NCBI RefSeq assembly: GCF_024323335.1
Contig: NC_066584.1
Location: 270,483,618 to 270,547,617, forward strand
DNA: 64,000 nt
Origin: Lathyrus oleraceus
Taxonomy: Eukaryota > Streptophyta > Magnoliopsida > Fabales > Fabaceae
Reading direction: 5' to 3'
Made by a program: the position numbers and the translations under genes. Below the pieces are notes generated by a model, which saw only the letters and a program-made list of their open reading frames with translations, did not search any database and was not told the origin of the DNA. The first letter of the stretch is position 1. Each line of letters opens with the position of its first letter. This document shows, in pieces, positions 9,835 through 22,800 of the stretch.

Positions 9835-12800
9835 GAGGTGCCTTGAGCTTCATTCTTCAACCACAAGGAGATCTGAAGTGCTGCTGAATTGAAAACCAAA
9901 CCCTCACCAAAGGAATTTTCAGTTTTCATTTTCAATTTCAAGCTTGAATTTCAACATCATTAGTTGATCTTCACAGCTCAATTCCTTAACCTTGCATCAC
10001 CATCACATCTCCAGATCAAAATTGGATCAAGAGCTTGGACAATTCATGTTGTATGAAGCTCCACTTCAGAGGTATATCACCAAACTTTCTTGATCTAGAT
10101 CTTGCTATACAATGTGAATCTCTTTGGTTTGTGCTGTTTTCTGAAGTCCTCATGCTTGAGGCATGCCAGTGGTGGTCTCAATTTTGCAAATCGTGCCATT
10201 TCAGTTCATGTACCATGATCTTCAAGCTCATGTTTCTCTCTAAATAAGAACTTTGAGGAGGATCCATGGTTGCAGGGGTGATGTACATCACCTCAGCTTC
10301 ATTTTCATACCTTCATTTTTCATTTTCATTAAACTTCATTTCCCTGCGTGTGGTGGCCGGATCTGGTTAGATCGCCGGAGAAGATGGTGGTTTCCACCAC
10401 CATCCCAAGTGGGAGCTTCAGGACCTTTGGATCTTGATAAAATGTTCTAATTGTGGCCATTGCATATGCTGACTTATTTTAAATCCATATGTAGCGTGCT
10501 TGACTTTGGTCCTCGTGTATCCGTGCCTCTGAGCCACATGATCATTGCCACGTCAATTACTGAGATGATTAGATGGCGTTGGATTTTCCTGATTTTCTTA
10601 TTTTTGTTTTAATTTCATTTAATTCCTTTTATTTTCAAAAATTCATAAATATTTTATTTGAAGTCACAAAAAGATGACACCAATGCCAAAACTTTTCTTG
10701 AAAAATCTAGTTTCATATTTTTTATGAATTATTTGGTTTTCAATAGTTTAAATTCATTTTTAAATACTTTCTGATATTTGAAAAATCCAAAAATATTTTC
10801 CTAACACCTATGGATCATGATAAGTCAATGAAAAATAGTCTCATCAATTTCTTAATTGATTTGAGATTTATTAGAGATTTTAATTCATATTGTGTTATTT
10901 TTCATTATTTTTAATTGTTTTTAAACAGTTTCTAATTTCAAAAATTGTTGAAATTTTTTGTCAAAGTTTGTTTGACCATGTTAGACCTATGAGAATTTAA
11001 ATGGACTTGTTGAAGTTGATTTGAATTAAATTTGGGGTTTGACCATATTTTGTCCATTTTATTTTGCATTTAATTTTAATTCCAAAAATACCAAAAAAAT
11101 ATGTTTGACTTTTAACTTGTGACCTTCATTTCTCTTCTGCTTAGCATTGGTTGATGATGATTTGATACAGTTTTGACCAATTGTTGTTTGATGCTTGAAT
11201 TCTCTTTTCATCCATTTTATCTTCATCCCATTTCTTTTTATTTTGGCCAATGAGTTAATGTCTTATGGTTGGTCTTGACAAATGAGGGGTTTAACCTTCT
11301 TTGATCCAAATCAAACTCAACTTGATCCAAGATCAATTTAGTTGCCTTGTGTCCAAGATAGGTTGCTTCTTGGTCAAGCAAAAAACCTAAAGTCCATACA
11401 AGGCCTTTCTCTTTTCTTTTGGCATGGCAAGTTTTAGGAGCTTGGCTTACTAGTCACGATCTCTAACTTGTGTTTATTTGCCTATAGTTTTATTGACCGG
11501 CCTCAGATAGGTGTGACTACTACATTAGTCCACTTACGATTGCTTAACATAGCGCTAAATTGTCTTATGACAAGCTAACATAACTTCACTAATTACTAAC
11601 TTTAATTTGAGCATTTAATTTCTTGCAATTTACTTTAATTCCATTTATTTCTTGCTCATTTATTCATATTGCTTTTTACTTTGCTCACTTGAGCACATAT
11701 TTTATGTTTATGTCATTTTCCTTTTGCTCATTTGAGCTCATTATTGTATATAAATATATTGTTGTCTTATGTTTGTTTTGTGTTTGTTTGTGTGAACCAA
11801 ATGCAAAAAGGAGAAAGGACTTATAATTAGGACCTACATATGCTTAAAGGAGTTCAAGAGCAACTAGGCCTCATGCCTTTAGAATTCTAAATTTCAAAGT
11901 TGACTTCAAAGGACTTCCTTCCAAAACTTATTCTTTGTCCATTCCTCTTATTGTGTTGTGAACACTTTGATGTTTGCTCTTGTGTGATAGGGATTCCATC
12001 TTGAGATAGAAAAGAGGACCATTGTCATGAGTAGCCAAGTTAAGAGAGACAAGCCAAATGGAGATCCTAGGAGCTTGAATCTAGTTTATGTGATTTTTTG
12101 TTTGTTTGCTAAGTCCAAAGGAAAGGAGCATCTTGAATCATCTCTATGATTTCAAGAAAAGGAACTCCAAGTGTTTTTATCTTCTCTCTCTTATCTTTTT
12201 ATGCTTTAGGACTAGCCCTTCTCTTCTTCTCCTCATTCTAACCCAAGCCAAAAATCTTTTCTTGCAAACTTTGACTTTGTTTAAAACTAGAAACCCAGGC
12301 CTTATGCCTTTGACTTCTCAAAAATATTTTCATTAATACTCATTGTGAATAAACCTTAACCTTACTTTGACTTCATTTTGTAAATAAATCTAACTTGTAA
12401 ATATAACTCACTTCAAGTTGATTTTGTGGTTCCAATGGCCACCCTTGTTAAAACCTTTTCATAAACATTAGTCATAGGTTTGAGTTATCATAGTGGTTGA
12501 TGTAAATCTCACCTCATCCTTAGTGATTGGATTATAAGACTTCCATACTTATTATAGGGTTAACCCCTCACTAGTATGTTAAAGCTCTCATCACATGGTG
12601 GATCGTTGGTTTAGGTTGAGTTTTCTCCCTTTGATAACAAAAGACCTTAAGGCTTTTGATCAAATCAATTCACCAATCTTTGTGATTTTTACCCCGAACT
12701 ACGAGGTTTTAATCCTACCTTTGTGATGGTACGTAGGCATTGGGTTCATCCATTCAAACAACAAAATTTGTAAATATAATTTATTCTCTTCTCATCCCCC

Positions 12801-13025
12801 CAATCTTTTGCACATATTTTCACAAATACCAACCTACAACACATATTCACAAAAAGAGGTTCCCTTAGAGTACTAAGGATGTTTTGGGTGCGTAAAACCT
12901 TCCCATTTCTTAACCAATCCCCTTACCCAGATCTCTGACATTTTTATTAGTTTTTGATTTGATAAAACTTCTTACTTGGCTTTTGTTCGCTTTTTAGCCT
13001 TTCCTTTGGATAAATAAAAGTGAGG

Positions 13026-13034
13026 TGGCGACTC
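13026..13034 (+). other. tRNA-Arg primer-binding-like motif in the right LTR
   Basis: Second copy of TGGCGACTC, 61 bp before the LTR end. See the matching motif at 4078-4086. Confidence 0.5.
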
Positions 13035-13095
13035 GAATTGTATGTTTACTTTTGGTTTAGTCAATAAACCTAAAGGTAACGAAAACCACACTACA

Positions 13096-13707
13096 AAACC
13101 AATCACATACATGCTTCAAAATGCAACTTTGATTTAGAGACTCATGATGGATTAAAACTTGGCATAATTATTTGGGAGATAAAAAAAATAAGCTTGGAAA
13201 CTTGGGCTAATCAAGTGATCATCACAAGTAAAATGGCTTTTAATACTTGCTAACAAGAAAGTGCACTTGGACTAGGTCGTATGAAAATGATTTGCACCAC
13301 ACCTTAAACTTGCAATATTGATTATGGACATGTTGATAGGAGTGGGCTTTTAAACCAAAAGGTCTTATGGATAACCGAAATGGGCCTCGTATAACCAACA
13401 AGACCCAAAATGCGCATACCACCCCATGCCTTAGTAATAGCTATAAGAGATGAATGCAACAGATATTTGGGTCATGAACAAGGAACTTAAAAGATGAAAC
13501 GCCACTGAAAGATATGTTGAAAGTTTGATGACACTGAGAGTTTTCTTTAGAATGAACATGTGATCATTGAATGGGCCTTTAGGAATGATGGGGAGTTTGG
13601 AGTAGCTTAGGGCTGAGAAACCCTAAGATAGAGTTTATGCCTTATAACTTCTGGTTGTGAATGCTGGTGAAATATTTTTTTTATCCGCACAAAATTGGGG
13701 TACGACA
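13096..13707 (-). mobile_element. Truncated LTR start of a second, minus-strand Tat/Ogre-like element
   Basis: Read on the minus strand, the sequence starting at 13707 is TGTCGTACCCCAATTTTGTG, preceded by a polypurine tract (AAATAGGGGCAGC). This parallels the plus-strand element's AAATAGGGGCATC + TGTAAGACCC arrangement. About 612 bp of this LTR remain before it meets the end of the plus-strand LTR at 13095/13096. The simplest reading is that the plus-strand element inserted into, or was joined by deletion to, this older LTR. No coding sequence recognised. Confidence 0.55.
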
Positions 13708-13722
13708 GCTGCCCCTATTTAA
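13708..13722 (-). promoter_or_regulatory. Polypurine tract of the minus-strand Tat/Ogre-like element
   Basis: Minus strand TTAAATAGGGGCAGC directly precedes TGTCGTACCCC. It matches the plus-strand element's tract at 8286-8298 in 11 of 13 positions. It fixes the orientation of the remnant: its 3' UTR lies at higher coordinates, on the satellite side. Confidence 0.6.
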
Positions 13723-13979
13723 TTACCTCGAACTAGAAAGTAAGAATGACAACAGTATTCATACATTCGCGGTGGGAGATGATTAAATACAAGAAAGACC
13801 CAAATTTTGTCCTTGGAAATGCAAGGAAGAAATACAGGAGGAAAATGCAGTGAGAAATATAGTAAGAGAAAATATCCTAAGGTAAAATGGAACAGCCAAG
13901 ACTTTCTGGGAATCGTCAGAACAGTATCCTGGACGTCACAATAGAGATATTTTAGTAACAAAATGATATCTCAGCTAAA
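13723..13979 (-). other. 3' UTR of the minus-strand element grading into satellite
   Basis: About 257 bp between the minus-strand polypurine tract and the first regular satellite units. The proximal part (13723-13885) shows no repeat I can see. From about 13896, decayed satellite quarter units appear: AAGACTTTCTGGGAATC...AGAACAGTATC resembles quarter 4 (AAGACTCTTCGAGGATAC...AGAGCAGTATC). GAGATATTTTAG...AATGATATCTCAG (13944-13975) resembles quarter 3 (AAGATATTCCAA...AATGATGTCTTAA). This gives a gradual transition, not a sharp insertion edge. Confidence 0.55.
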
Positions 13980-16900
13980 TCTCAAGACTTTTTTGGGATG
14001 CTAGAGAAGTATCTAAAAAAAAACTGGAATGAGACTCTTCATATTGATGAAGCAGCATCTCAAACAGCAAAAATGAGATTCTCTGTATCGGGTCGAAGCA
14101 ACATCTTATACGATAGAATTAAGATATTCCACACCAAAGGAAAGATGTCTTAATTGAATTTAAGATTCTTCGAGAATACTGGAGCAGTATCTCTAAAAAT
14201 CTGGAATGAGACTCTTCATATTGATGAAGCAGCATCTCAAACAGCAAAAATGAGATTCTCTGTATCGAGTCGAAGCAGTATCGTATCTGATAGAATTAAG
14301 ATATTCCAAACCTAAGGAATGATGTCTTAAATGAATCTAAGACTCTTCTAGGTTACTAGCGCAGTATCTCTAAAAAAATCTGGAATGAAACTCTTCATAT
14401 TGATAAAGCAACATCTCAAACAGCAAAAATGAGATTCTCTATATCGAGTCGAAGCAACATCTTATCTGATAGAATTAAGATATTCCAAACCTAAGGAATA
14501 ATGTCTTAATTGAATCTAAAACTCTTCAAGGATACTAGTACAGTATCTCTAAAAAATCTGGAATGAGACTCTTCATATTGATGAAGCAACATCTCAAACA
14601 GCAAAAATGAGATTCTCTGTATCGAGTCGAAGCAACATCTTATCTGATAGAATTAAGATATTCCAAACCCAAGGAATGATGTCTTAATTGAATCTACGAC
14701 TCTTCGAGGAAACTAGAGAAGTATCTCTAAAAAATATGGAATGAGACTCTTCATATTGATGAAGCAGCATCTCAAACAGCAAAAATGAGATTCTCTATAT
14801 CGAGTCGAAGCAATATCTTATCTGATAGAATTAAGATATTCCAAACCTAATGAAGAATGTATTAATTGAATATAAGACTCTTCAAGGATACTAGAGCAGT
14901 ATCTTTAAAAAATCTGGAATGAGACTCTTCATATTGATGAAGCAACATCTCAAACAGCAAAAATGAGATTCTCTGTATCGAGTCGAAGCAGCATCTTATC
15001 TGATAGAATTAAGATATTCCAAACTTAAGGAATGATGTCTTAATTGAATCTAAGACTCTTCGAGGATACTAGAGAAGTATCGCTAAAAAATATGGAATGA
15101 GACTCTTCATATTGATGAAGCAGAATCTCAAGCAACAAAAATGAGATTCTCTGTATCGAGTCGAAGTAGCATCTTATCTGATAGAATTAAGATATTCCAT
15201 ACCTAAGGAATGATGTCTTAATTCAATCTAAGACTCTTCCAGGATACTAGAGCAATATCTCTAAATATATGGAATGAGACTCTTCATATTGATGAAGCAA
15301 CATCTCAAACAGCAAAAATGAGATTCTCTGTATCGAGTCGAAACAGCATCTTATCTGAAAGAATTAAGAAATTCCAAACCTAAGGAATGATGTCTTAATT
15401 GAATCTAAGACTTTTCGAGGATACTAGAGCAGTATCTCTAAGAAAAACTCTGGAATGTGACTCTCATATTAATGAAGCAGCATCTCAAACAACAAAAATG
15501 AGATTTTCTGTATCGAGTAGAAGCAGCATCTTATCTGATAGAATTAAAATATTCCAAACTTAAGGAATGATGTCTTAATTGAATCTAAGACTCTTCGAGG
15601 ATACTAGAGAAGTATCTCTAAAAAATATGGAATGAGACTCTTCATATTGATGAAGCAGCATCTCAAACAACAAAAATGAGATTCTCTGTATCGAGTCGAA
15701 GCAGCATCTTTTCAGATAGAATTAAGATATTCCAAACCTAAGGAATGATGTCTTAATTCAATCTAAGACTCTTCGACGATACTAGAGCAGTATCTCTAAA
15801 TATATGGAATGAGACTCTTCATATTGATGAAGCAACATCTCAAACCGCAAAAATGAGATTCTCTGTATCGAGTCGAAGCAACATCTTATCTGATAGAATT
15901 AAGATATTACAAACCTAAGGAATGATGTCTTAATTGAAGCTAAGACTCTTCGAGGATACTAGAGCAATGTCTCTAAAAAAAACACTGGAATGAGACTCTC
16001 ATATTAATGAAGCAGCATCTCAAACAACAAAAATGAGATTCTCTGTATCGAGTCGAAGCAGCATCTTATCTGATAGAATTAAAATATTCCAAACCTAAGG
16101 AATAATGTCTTAATTGAATCTAAGACTCTTCGAGGATACTAGAGCAGTATCTCTAAAAAATCTGGAATGAGACTCTTCATATTGATGAAGCAGCATCTCA
16201 AACAGCAAAAATGAGATCCTATGTATCGCATCGAAGCAACATCTTATCTGATAGAATTAAGATATTCCAAACTTAAGGAATGATGTCATAATTTAATCTA
16301 AGACTCTTCGAGGATACTAGAGCAGTATCTCTAGAAAATCTTGAATGAGACTCTTCATATTGATGAAGCAGCATCTCAAACAGCAAAAATGAGATTCTCT
16401 GTATCGAGTCGAAGCAGCATCTTATCTGATAGAATTAAGATATTCCAAACCTAAGGAATTATGTCTTAATTTAATCTAAGACTCTTAGAGGATACTAGAG
16501 AATTATCTATAAAAATCTAGAATGAGACTTTTCATATTGCTGAAGCAGCATCTCAAACCACAAAAATGAGATTCTTTGTATCGAGTCGAAGCAGCATCTT
16601 ATCTGATAGAATTAAGATATTCCAAACCTAAGAAATGATGTCTTAATTGAATCTAAGACTCTTCATGAATACTAGAGCAGTATCTCTAAAAAAATCTGGA
16701 ATGAAACTCTTCATATTAATGAAGCAGCATCTCAACAGCAAAAGTGAGATTCTCTGCATCGAGTCGAAGCAGCATCTTATCTGATAGAATTAAGATATTC
16801 CAGACCAAAGGAATGATGTCTTCATTGAATCTAAGACTCTTCATGGATACAAGAGCAGTATATCTTAAAATTTGGAATGAGACTCTTCATATTGATGAAG

Positions 16901-19850
16901 CAGCATCTGAAACAGCAAAATTAGATTCTCTGTATCGAGTCGAAGCAACATCTTATCTGATAGAATTAAGATATTCCAAACCTAAGGAATGATGTCTTAA
17001 ATGAATCTAACACTCTTCTAGGTTACTAGAGCAGTATCTCTAAAAAAATCTGGAATGAGACTCTTCATATTGGTGAAGCAACATCTCAGACAGCAAAAAT
17101 GAGATTCTCTATATCGAGTTGAAGCAACATCTTATCTGTTAGAATTAAGATATTCCAAACCTAAGGAATAATGTCTTAATTGAATCTAAAACTCTTCAAG
17201 GATACTAGAGCAGTATCTCTAAAAAATATGGAATGAGACTCTTCATATTGATGAAGCAACATCTCAAACAGCAAAAATGAGATTCTCTGTATCTAGTCGA
17301 AGCAGCATCTTATCTGATAGAATTAAGATATTACAAACCTAAGGAATGATGTCTTAATTGAATCTAAGACTCTTAGAGGATACTAGAGAAGTATCTCTAA
17401 AAAATATGGAATGAGACTCTTCATATTGATGAAGCAGCATCTCAAACAACAAAAATGAGATTCTCTGTATCGAGTCGAAGCAGCATCTTATCTGAAAGAA
17501 TTAAGATATTCCAAACCTAAGGAACGATGTCTTAATTGAATCTAAGACTCTTCGAGGATACTAGAGCAGTATCTCTAAAAAAAACTTTGGAATGTGACTC
17601 TCATATTAATGAAGCAGCATCTCAAACAACAAAAATGAGATTCTCTGTATCGAGTCGAAGCAACATCTTATCTGATAGAATTAAGAAATTCCAAACCTAA
17701 GGAATGATGTCTTAATTGAATCTAAGACTCTTCGAGGATACTAGAGCAGTGTCTCTAAAAAAAACACTGGAATGAGACTCTCATATTAATGAAGCAGCAT
17801 CTCAAACAACAAAAATGAGATTCTCTGTATCGAGTCGAAGCAGCATCTTATCTGATAGAATTAAAATATTCCAAACCTAAGGAATAATGTCTTAATTGAA
17901 TCTAAGACTCTTCGAGGATACTAGAGCAGTATCTCTAAAAAATCTGGAATGAGACTCTTCATATTGATGAAGCAGCATCTCAAACAGCAAAAATGAGATC
18001 CTATGTATCGCGTCGAAGCAACATCTTATCTGATAGAATTAAGATATTCCAAACTTAAGGAATGATGTCATAATTTAATCTAAGACTCTTCGAGGATACT
18101 AGAGCACTATCTCTAGAAAATCTCAGACAGCAAAAATGAGATTCTCTATATCGAGTTGAAGCAACATCTTATCTGTTAGAATTAAGATATTCCAAACCTA
18201 AGGAATAATGTCTTAATTGAATCTATAACTCTTCAAGGATACTAGAGCAGTATCTTAAAAAAATATGGAATGAGACTCTTCATATTGATGAAGCAACATC
18301 TCAAACAGCAAAAATGAGATTCTCTGTATCTAGTCGAAGCAGCATCTTATCTGATAGAATTAAGATATTCCAAACCTAAGGAATGATGTCTTAATTGAAT
18401 CTAAGACTCTTAGAGGATACTAGAGAAGTATCTCTAAAAAATATGGAATGAGACTCTTCATATTGATGAAGCAGCATCTCAAACAACAAAAATGAGATTC
18501 TCTGTATCGAGTCGAAGCAGCATCTTATCTGAAAGAATTAAGATATTCCAAACCTAAGGAATGATGTCTTAATTGAATCTAAGACTCTTCGAGGATACTA
18601 GAGCAGTATCTCTAAAAAAAACTCTGGAATGTGACTCTAATATTAATGAAGCAGCATCTCAAACAACAAAAATGAGATTCTCTGTATCGAGTCGAAGCAG
18701 CATCTTATCTGATAGAATTAAAATATTCCAAACTTAAGGAATGATGTCTTAATTGAATCTAAGACTCTTCGAGGATACTAGAGAAGTATCTCTAAAAAAT
18801 ATGGAATGAGACTCTTCATATTGATGAAGCAGCATCTCAAACAACAAAAATGAGATTCTCTGTATCGAGTCGAAGCAGCATCTTATCAGATAGAATTAAG
18901 ATATTCCAAACCTAAGGAATGATGTCTTAATTCAATCTAAGACTCTTCGAGGATACTAGAGCAGTATCTCTAAATATATGGAATGAGACTCTTCATATTG
19001 ATGAGGCAACATCTCAAACCGCAAAAATGAGATTCTCTGTATCGAGTCGAAGCAACATCTTATCTGATAGAATTAAGAAATTCCAAACCTAAGGAATGAT
19101 GTCTTAATTGAATCTAAGACTCTTCGAGGATACTAGAGCAGTGTCTCTAAAAAAAACACTGGAATGAGACTCTCATATTAATGAAGCAGCATCTCAAACA
19201 ACAAAAATGAGATTCTCTGTATCGAGTCGAAGTAGCATCTTATCTGATAGAATTAAAATATTCCAAACCTAAGGAATAATGTCTTAATTGAATCTAAGAC
19301 TCTTCGAGGATACTAGAGCAGTATCTCTAAAAAATCTGGAATGAGACTCTTCATATTGATGAAGCAGCATCTCAAACAGCAAAAATGAGATCCTATGTAT
19401 CGCATCGAAGCAACATCTTATCTGATAGAATTAAGATATTCCAAACTTAAGGAATGATGTCTTAATTGAATCTAAGACTCTTCGAGGATACTAGAGAAGT
19501 ATCGCTAAAAAATGTGGAATGAGACTCTTCATATTGATGAAGCAGCATCTCAAGCAACAAAAATGAGATTCTCTGTATCGAGTCGAAGCAGCATCTTATC
19601 TGATAGAATTAAGATATTCCATACCTAAGGAATGATGTCTTAATTCAATCTAAGACTCTTCCAGGATACTAGAGCAATATCTCTAAATATATGGAATGAG
19701 ACTCTTCATATTGATGAAGCAACATCTCAAACAGCAAAAATGAGATTCTCTGTATCGAGTCGAAACAGCATCTTATCTGAAAGAATTAAGAAATTCCAAA
19801 CCTAAGGAATGATGTCTTAATTGAATCTAAGACTTTTCGAGGATACTATA

Positions 19851-22800
19851 GCAGTATCTCTAAGAAAAACTCTGGAATGTGACTCTCATATTAATGAAGC
19901 AGCATCTCAAACAACAAAAATGAGATTCTCTGTATCGAGTCGAAGCAGCATCTTATCTGATAGAATTAAAATATTCCAAACTTAAGGAATGATGTCTTAA
20001 TTGAATCTAAGACTCTTCGAGGATACTAGAGAAGTATCTCTAAAAAATATGGAATGAGACTCTTCATATTGATGAAGCAGCATCTCAAACAACAAAAATG
20101 AGATTCTCTGTATCTAGTCGAAGCAGCATCTTATCTGATAGAATTAAGATATTCCAAACCTAAGGAATGATGTCTTAATTGAATCTAAAACTCTTCAAGG
20201 ATACTAGAGCAGTATCTCTAAAAAATATGGAATGAGACTCTTCATATTGATGAAGCAACATCTCAAACAGCAAAAATGAGATTCTCTGTATCTAGTCGAA
20301 GCAGCATCTTATCTGATAGAATTAAGATATTACAAACCTAAGGAATGATGTCTTAATTGAATCTAAGACTCTTAGAGGATACTAGAGAAGTATCTCTAAA
20401 AAATATGGAATGAGACTCTTCATATTGATGAAGCAGCATCTCAAACAACAAAAATGAGATTCTCTGTATCGAGTCGAAGCAGCATCTTATCTGAAAGAAT
20501 TAAGATATTCCAAACCTAAGGAACGATGTCTTAATTGAATCTAAGACTCTTCGAGGATACTAGAGCAGTATCTCTAAAAAAAACTCTGGAATGTGACTCT
20601 CATATTAATGAAGCAGCATCTCAAACAACAAAAATGAGATTCTCTGTATCGAGTCGAAGCAATATCTTATCTGATAGAATTAAAATATTCCAAACTTAAG
20701 GAATGATGTCTTAATTGAATCTAAGACTCTTCGAGGATACTAGAGAAGTATCTCTAAAAAATATGGAATGAGACTCTTCATATTGATGAAGCAGCATCTC
20801 AAACAACAAAAATGAGATTCTCTGTATCGAGTCGAAGCAGCATCTTATCAGATAGAATTAAGATATTCCAAACCTAAGGAATGATGTCTTAATTCAATCT
20901 AAGACTCTTCGAGGATACTAGAGCAGTATCTCTAAATATATGGAATGAGACTCTTCATATTGATGAGGCAACATCTCAAACCGCAAAAATGAGATTCTCT
21001 GTATCGAGTCGAAGCAACATCTTATCTGATAGAATTAAGAAATTCCAAACCTAAGGAATGATGTCTTAATTGAATCTAAGACTCTTCGAGGATACTAGAG
21101 CAGTGTCTCTAAAAAAACACTGGAATGAGACTCTCATATTAATGAAGCAGCATCTCAAACAACAAAAATGAGATTCTCTGTATCGAGTCGAAGCAGCATC
21201 TTATCTGATAGAATTAAAATATTCCAAACCTAAGGAATAATGTCTTAATTGAATCTAAGACTCTTCGAGGATACTAGAGCAGTATCTCTAAAAAATCTGG
21301 AATGAGACTCTTCATATTGATGAAGCAGCATCTCAAACAGCAAAAATGAGATCCTATGTATCGCGTCGAAGCAACATCTTATCTGATAGAATTAAGATAT
21401 TCCAAACTTAAGGAATGATGTCATAATTTAATCTAAGACTCTTCGAGGATACTAGAGCACTATCTCTAGAAAATCTTGAATGAGACTCTTCATATTGATG
21501 AAGCAGCATCTAAAACATCAAAAATGAGATTCTCTGTATCGAGTCGAAGCAGCATCTTATCTGATAGAATTAAGATATTCCAAACCTAAGGAATTATGTC
21601 TTAATTTAATCTAATACTCTTAGAGGATACTAGAGAATTATCTATAAAAATCTAGAATGAGACTTTTCATATTGCTGAAGCAGCATCTCAAACCACAAAA
21701 ATGAGATTCTTTGTATCGAGTCGAAGCAGCATCTTATCTGATAGAATTAAGATATTCCAAACCTAAGAAATGATGTCTTAATTGAATCTAAGACTCTTCA
21801 TGAATACTAGAGCAGTATCTCTAAAAAAATCTGGAATGAAACTCTTCATATTAATGAAGCAGCATCTCAACAGCAAAAGTGAGATTCTCTGCATCGAGTC
21901 GAAGCAGCATCTTATCTGATAGAATTAAGATATTCCAGACCAAAGGAATGATGTCTTAATTGAATCTAAGACTCTTCATGGATACAAGAGCAGTATATCT
22001 TAAAATTTGGAATGAGACTCTTCATATTGATGAAGCAGCATCTCAAACAGCAAAATTAGATTCTCTGTATCGAGTCGAAGCAACATCTTATCTGATAGAA
22101 TTAAGATATTCCAAACCTAAGGAATGATGTCTTAAGTGAATCTAACACTCTTCTAGGTTACTAGAGCAGTATCTCTAAGAAAAACTCTGGAATGTGACTC
22201 TCATATTAATGAAGCAGCATCTCAAACAACAAAAATGAGATTCTCTGTATCGAGTCGAAGCAGCATCTTATCTGATAGAATTAAAATATTCCAAACTTAA
22301 GGAATGATGTCTTAATTGAATCTAAGACTCTTCGAGGATACTAGAGAAGTATCTCTAAAAAATATGGAATGAGACTCTTCATATTGATGAAGCAGCATCT
22401 CAAACAACAAAAATGAGATTCTCTGTATCTAGTCGAAGCAGCATCTTATCTGATAGAATTAAGATATTCCAAACCTAAGGAATGATGTCTTAATTGAATC
22501 TAAAACTCTTCAAGGATACTAGAGCAGTATCTCTAAAAAATATGGAATGAGACTCTTCATATTGATGAAGCAACATCTCAAACAGCAAAAATGAGATTCT
22601 CTGTATCTAGTCGAAGCAGCATCTTATCTGATAGAATTAAGATATTACAAACCTAAGGAATGATGTCTTAATTGAATCTAAGACTCTTAGAGGATACTAG
22701 AGAAGTATCTCTAAAAAATATGGAATGAGACTCTTCATATTGATGAAGCAGCATCTCAAACAACAAAAATGAGATTCTCTGTATCGAGTCGAAGCAGCAT

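Larger units (their letters stand above)
8299..13095 (+). mobile_element. Right LTR of a Tat/Ogre-type element (4797 bp)
   Basis: Begins TGTAAGACCCTAATTTTGAC right after a polypurine tract and ends CCACACTACA, giving a TG...CA LTR of 4797 bp, within the long range of Ogre LTRs. It contains a TATAAATA box about 1.53 kb in. There is a G+C-richer stretch near 10340-10400, otherwise AT-rich non-coding DNA. Open frames up to ~95 codons inside it show no recognisable domain. A target-site duplication cannot be tested because the left end of the element is outside the window; the five bases after the LTR are AAACC. Confidence 0.82.

Noticed and set aside
9600..9887. 95-codon frame in the right Tat/Ogre LTR
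   Set aside because: It spans the TATA box and the presumed transcription start, so it cannot be a normal coding region; composition is like the surrounding LTR.
16744..16992. 82-codon open frame inside the satellite
   Set aside because: It covers about 1.4 monomers and stays open only through local point changes; other monomers carry stops in the same frame.
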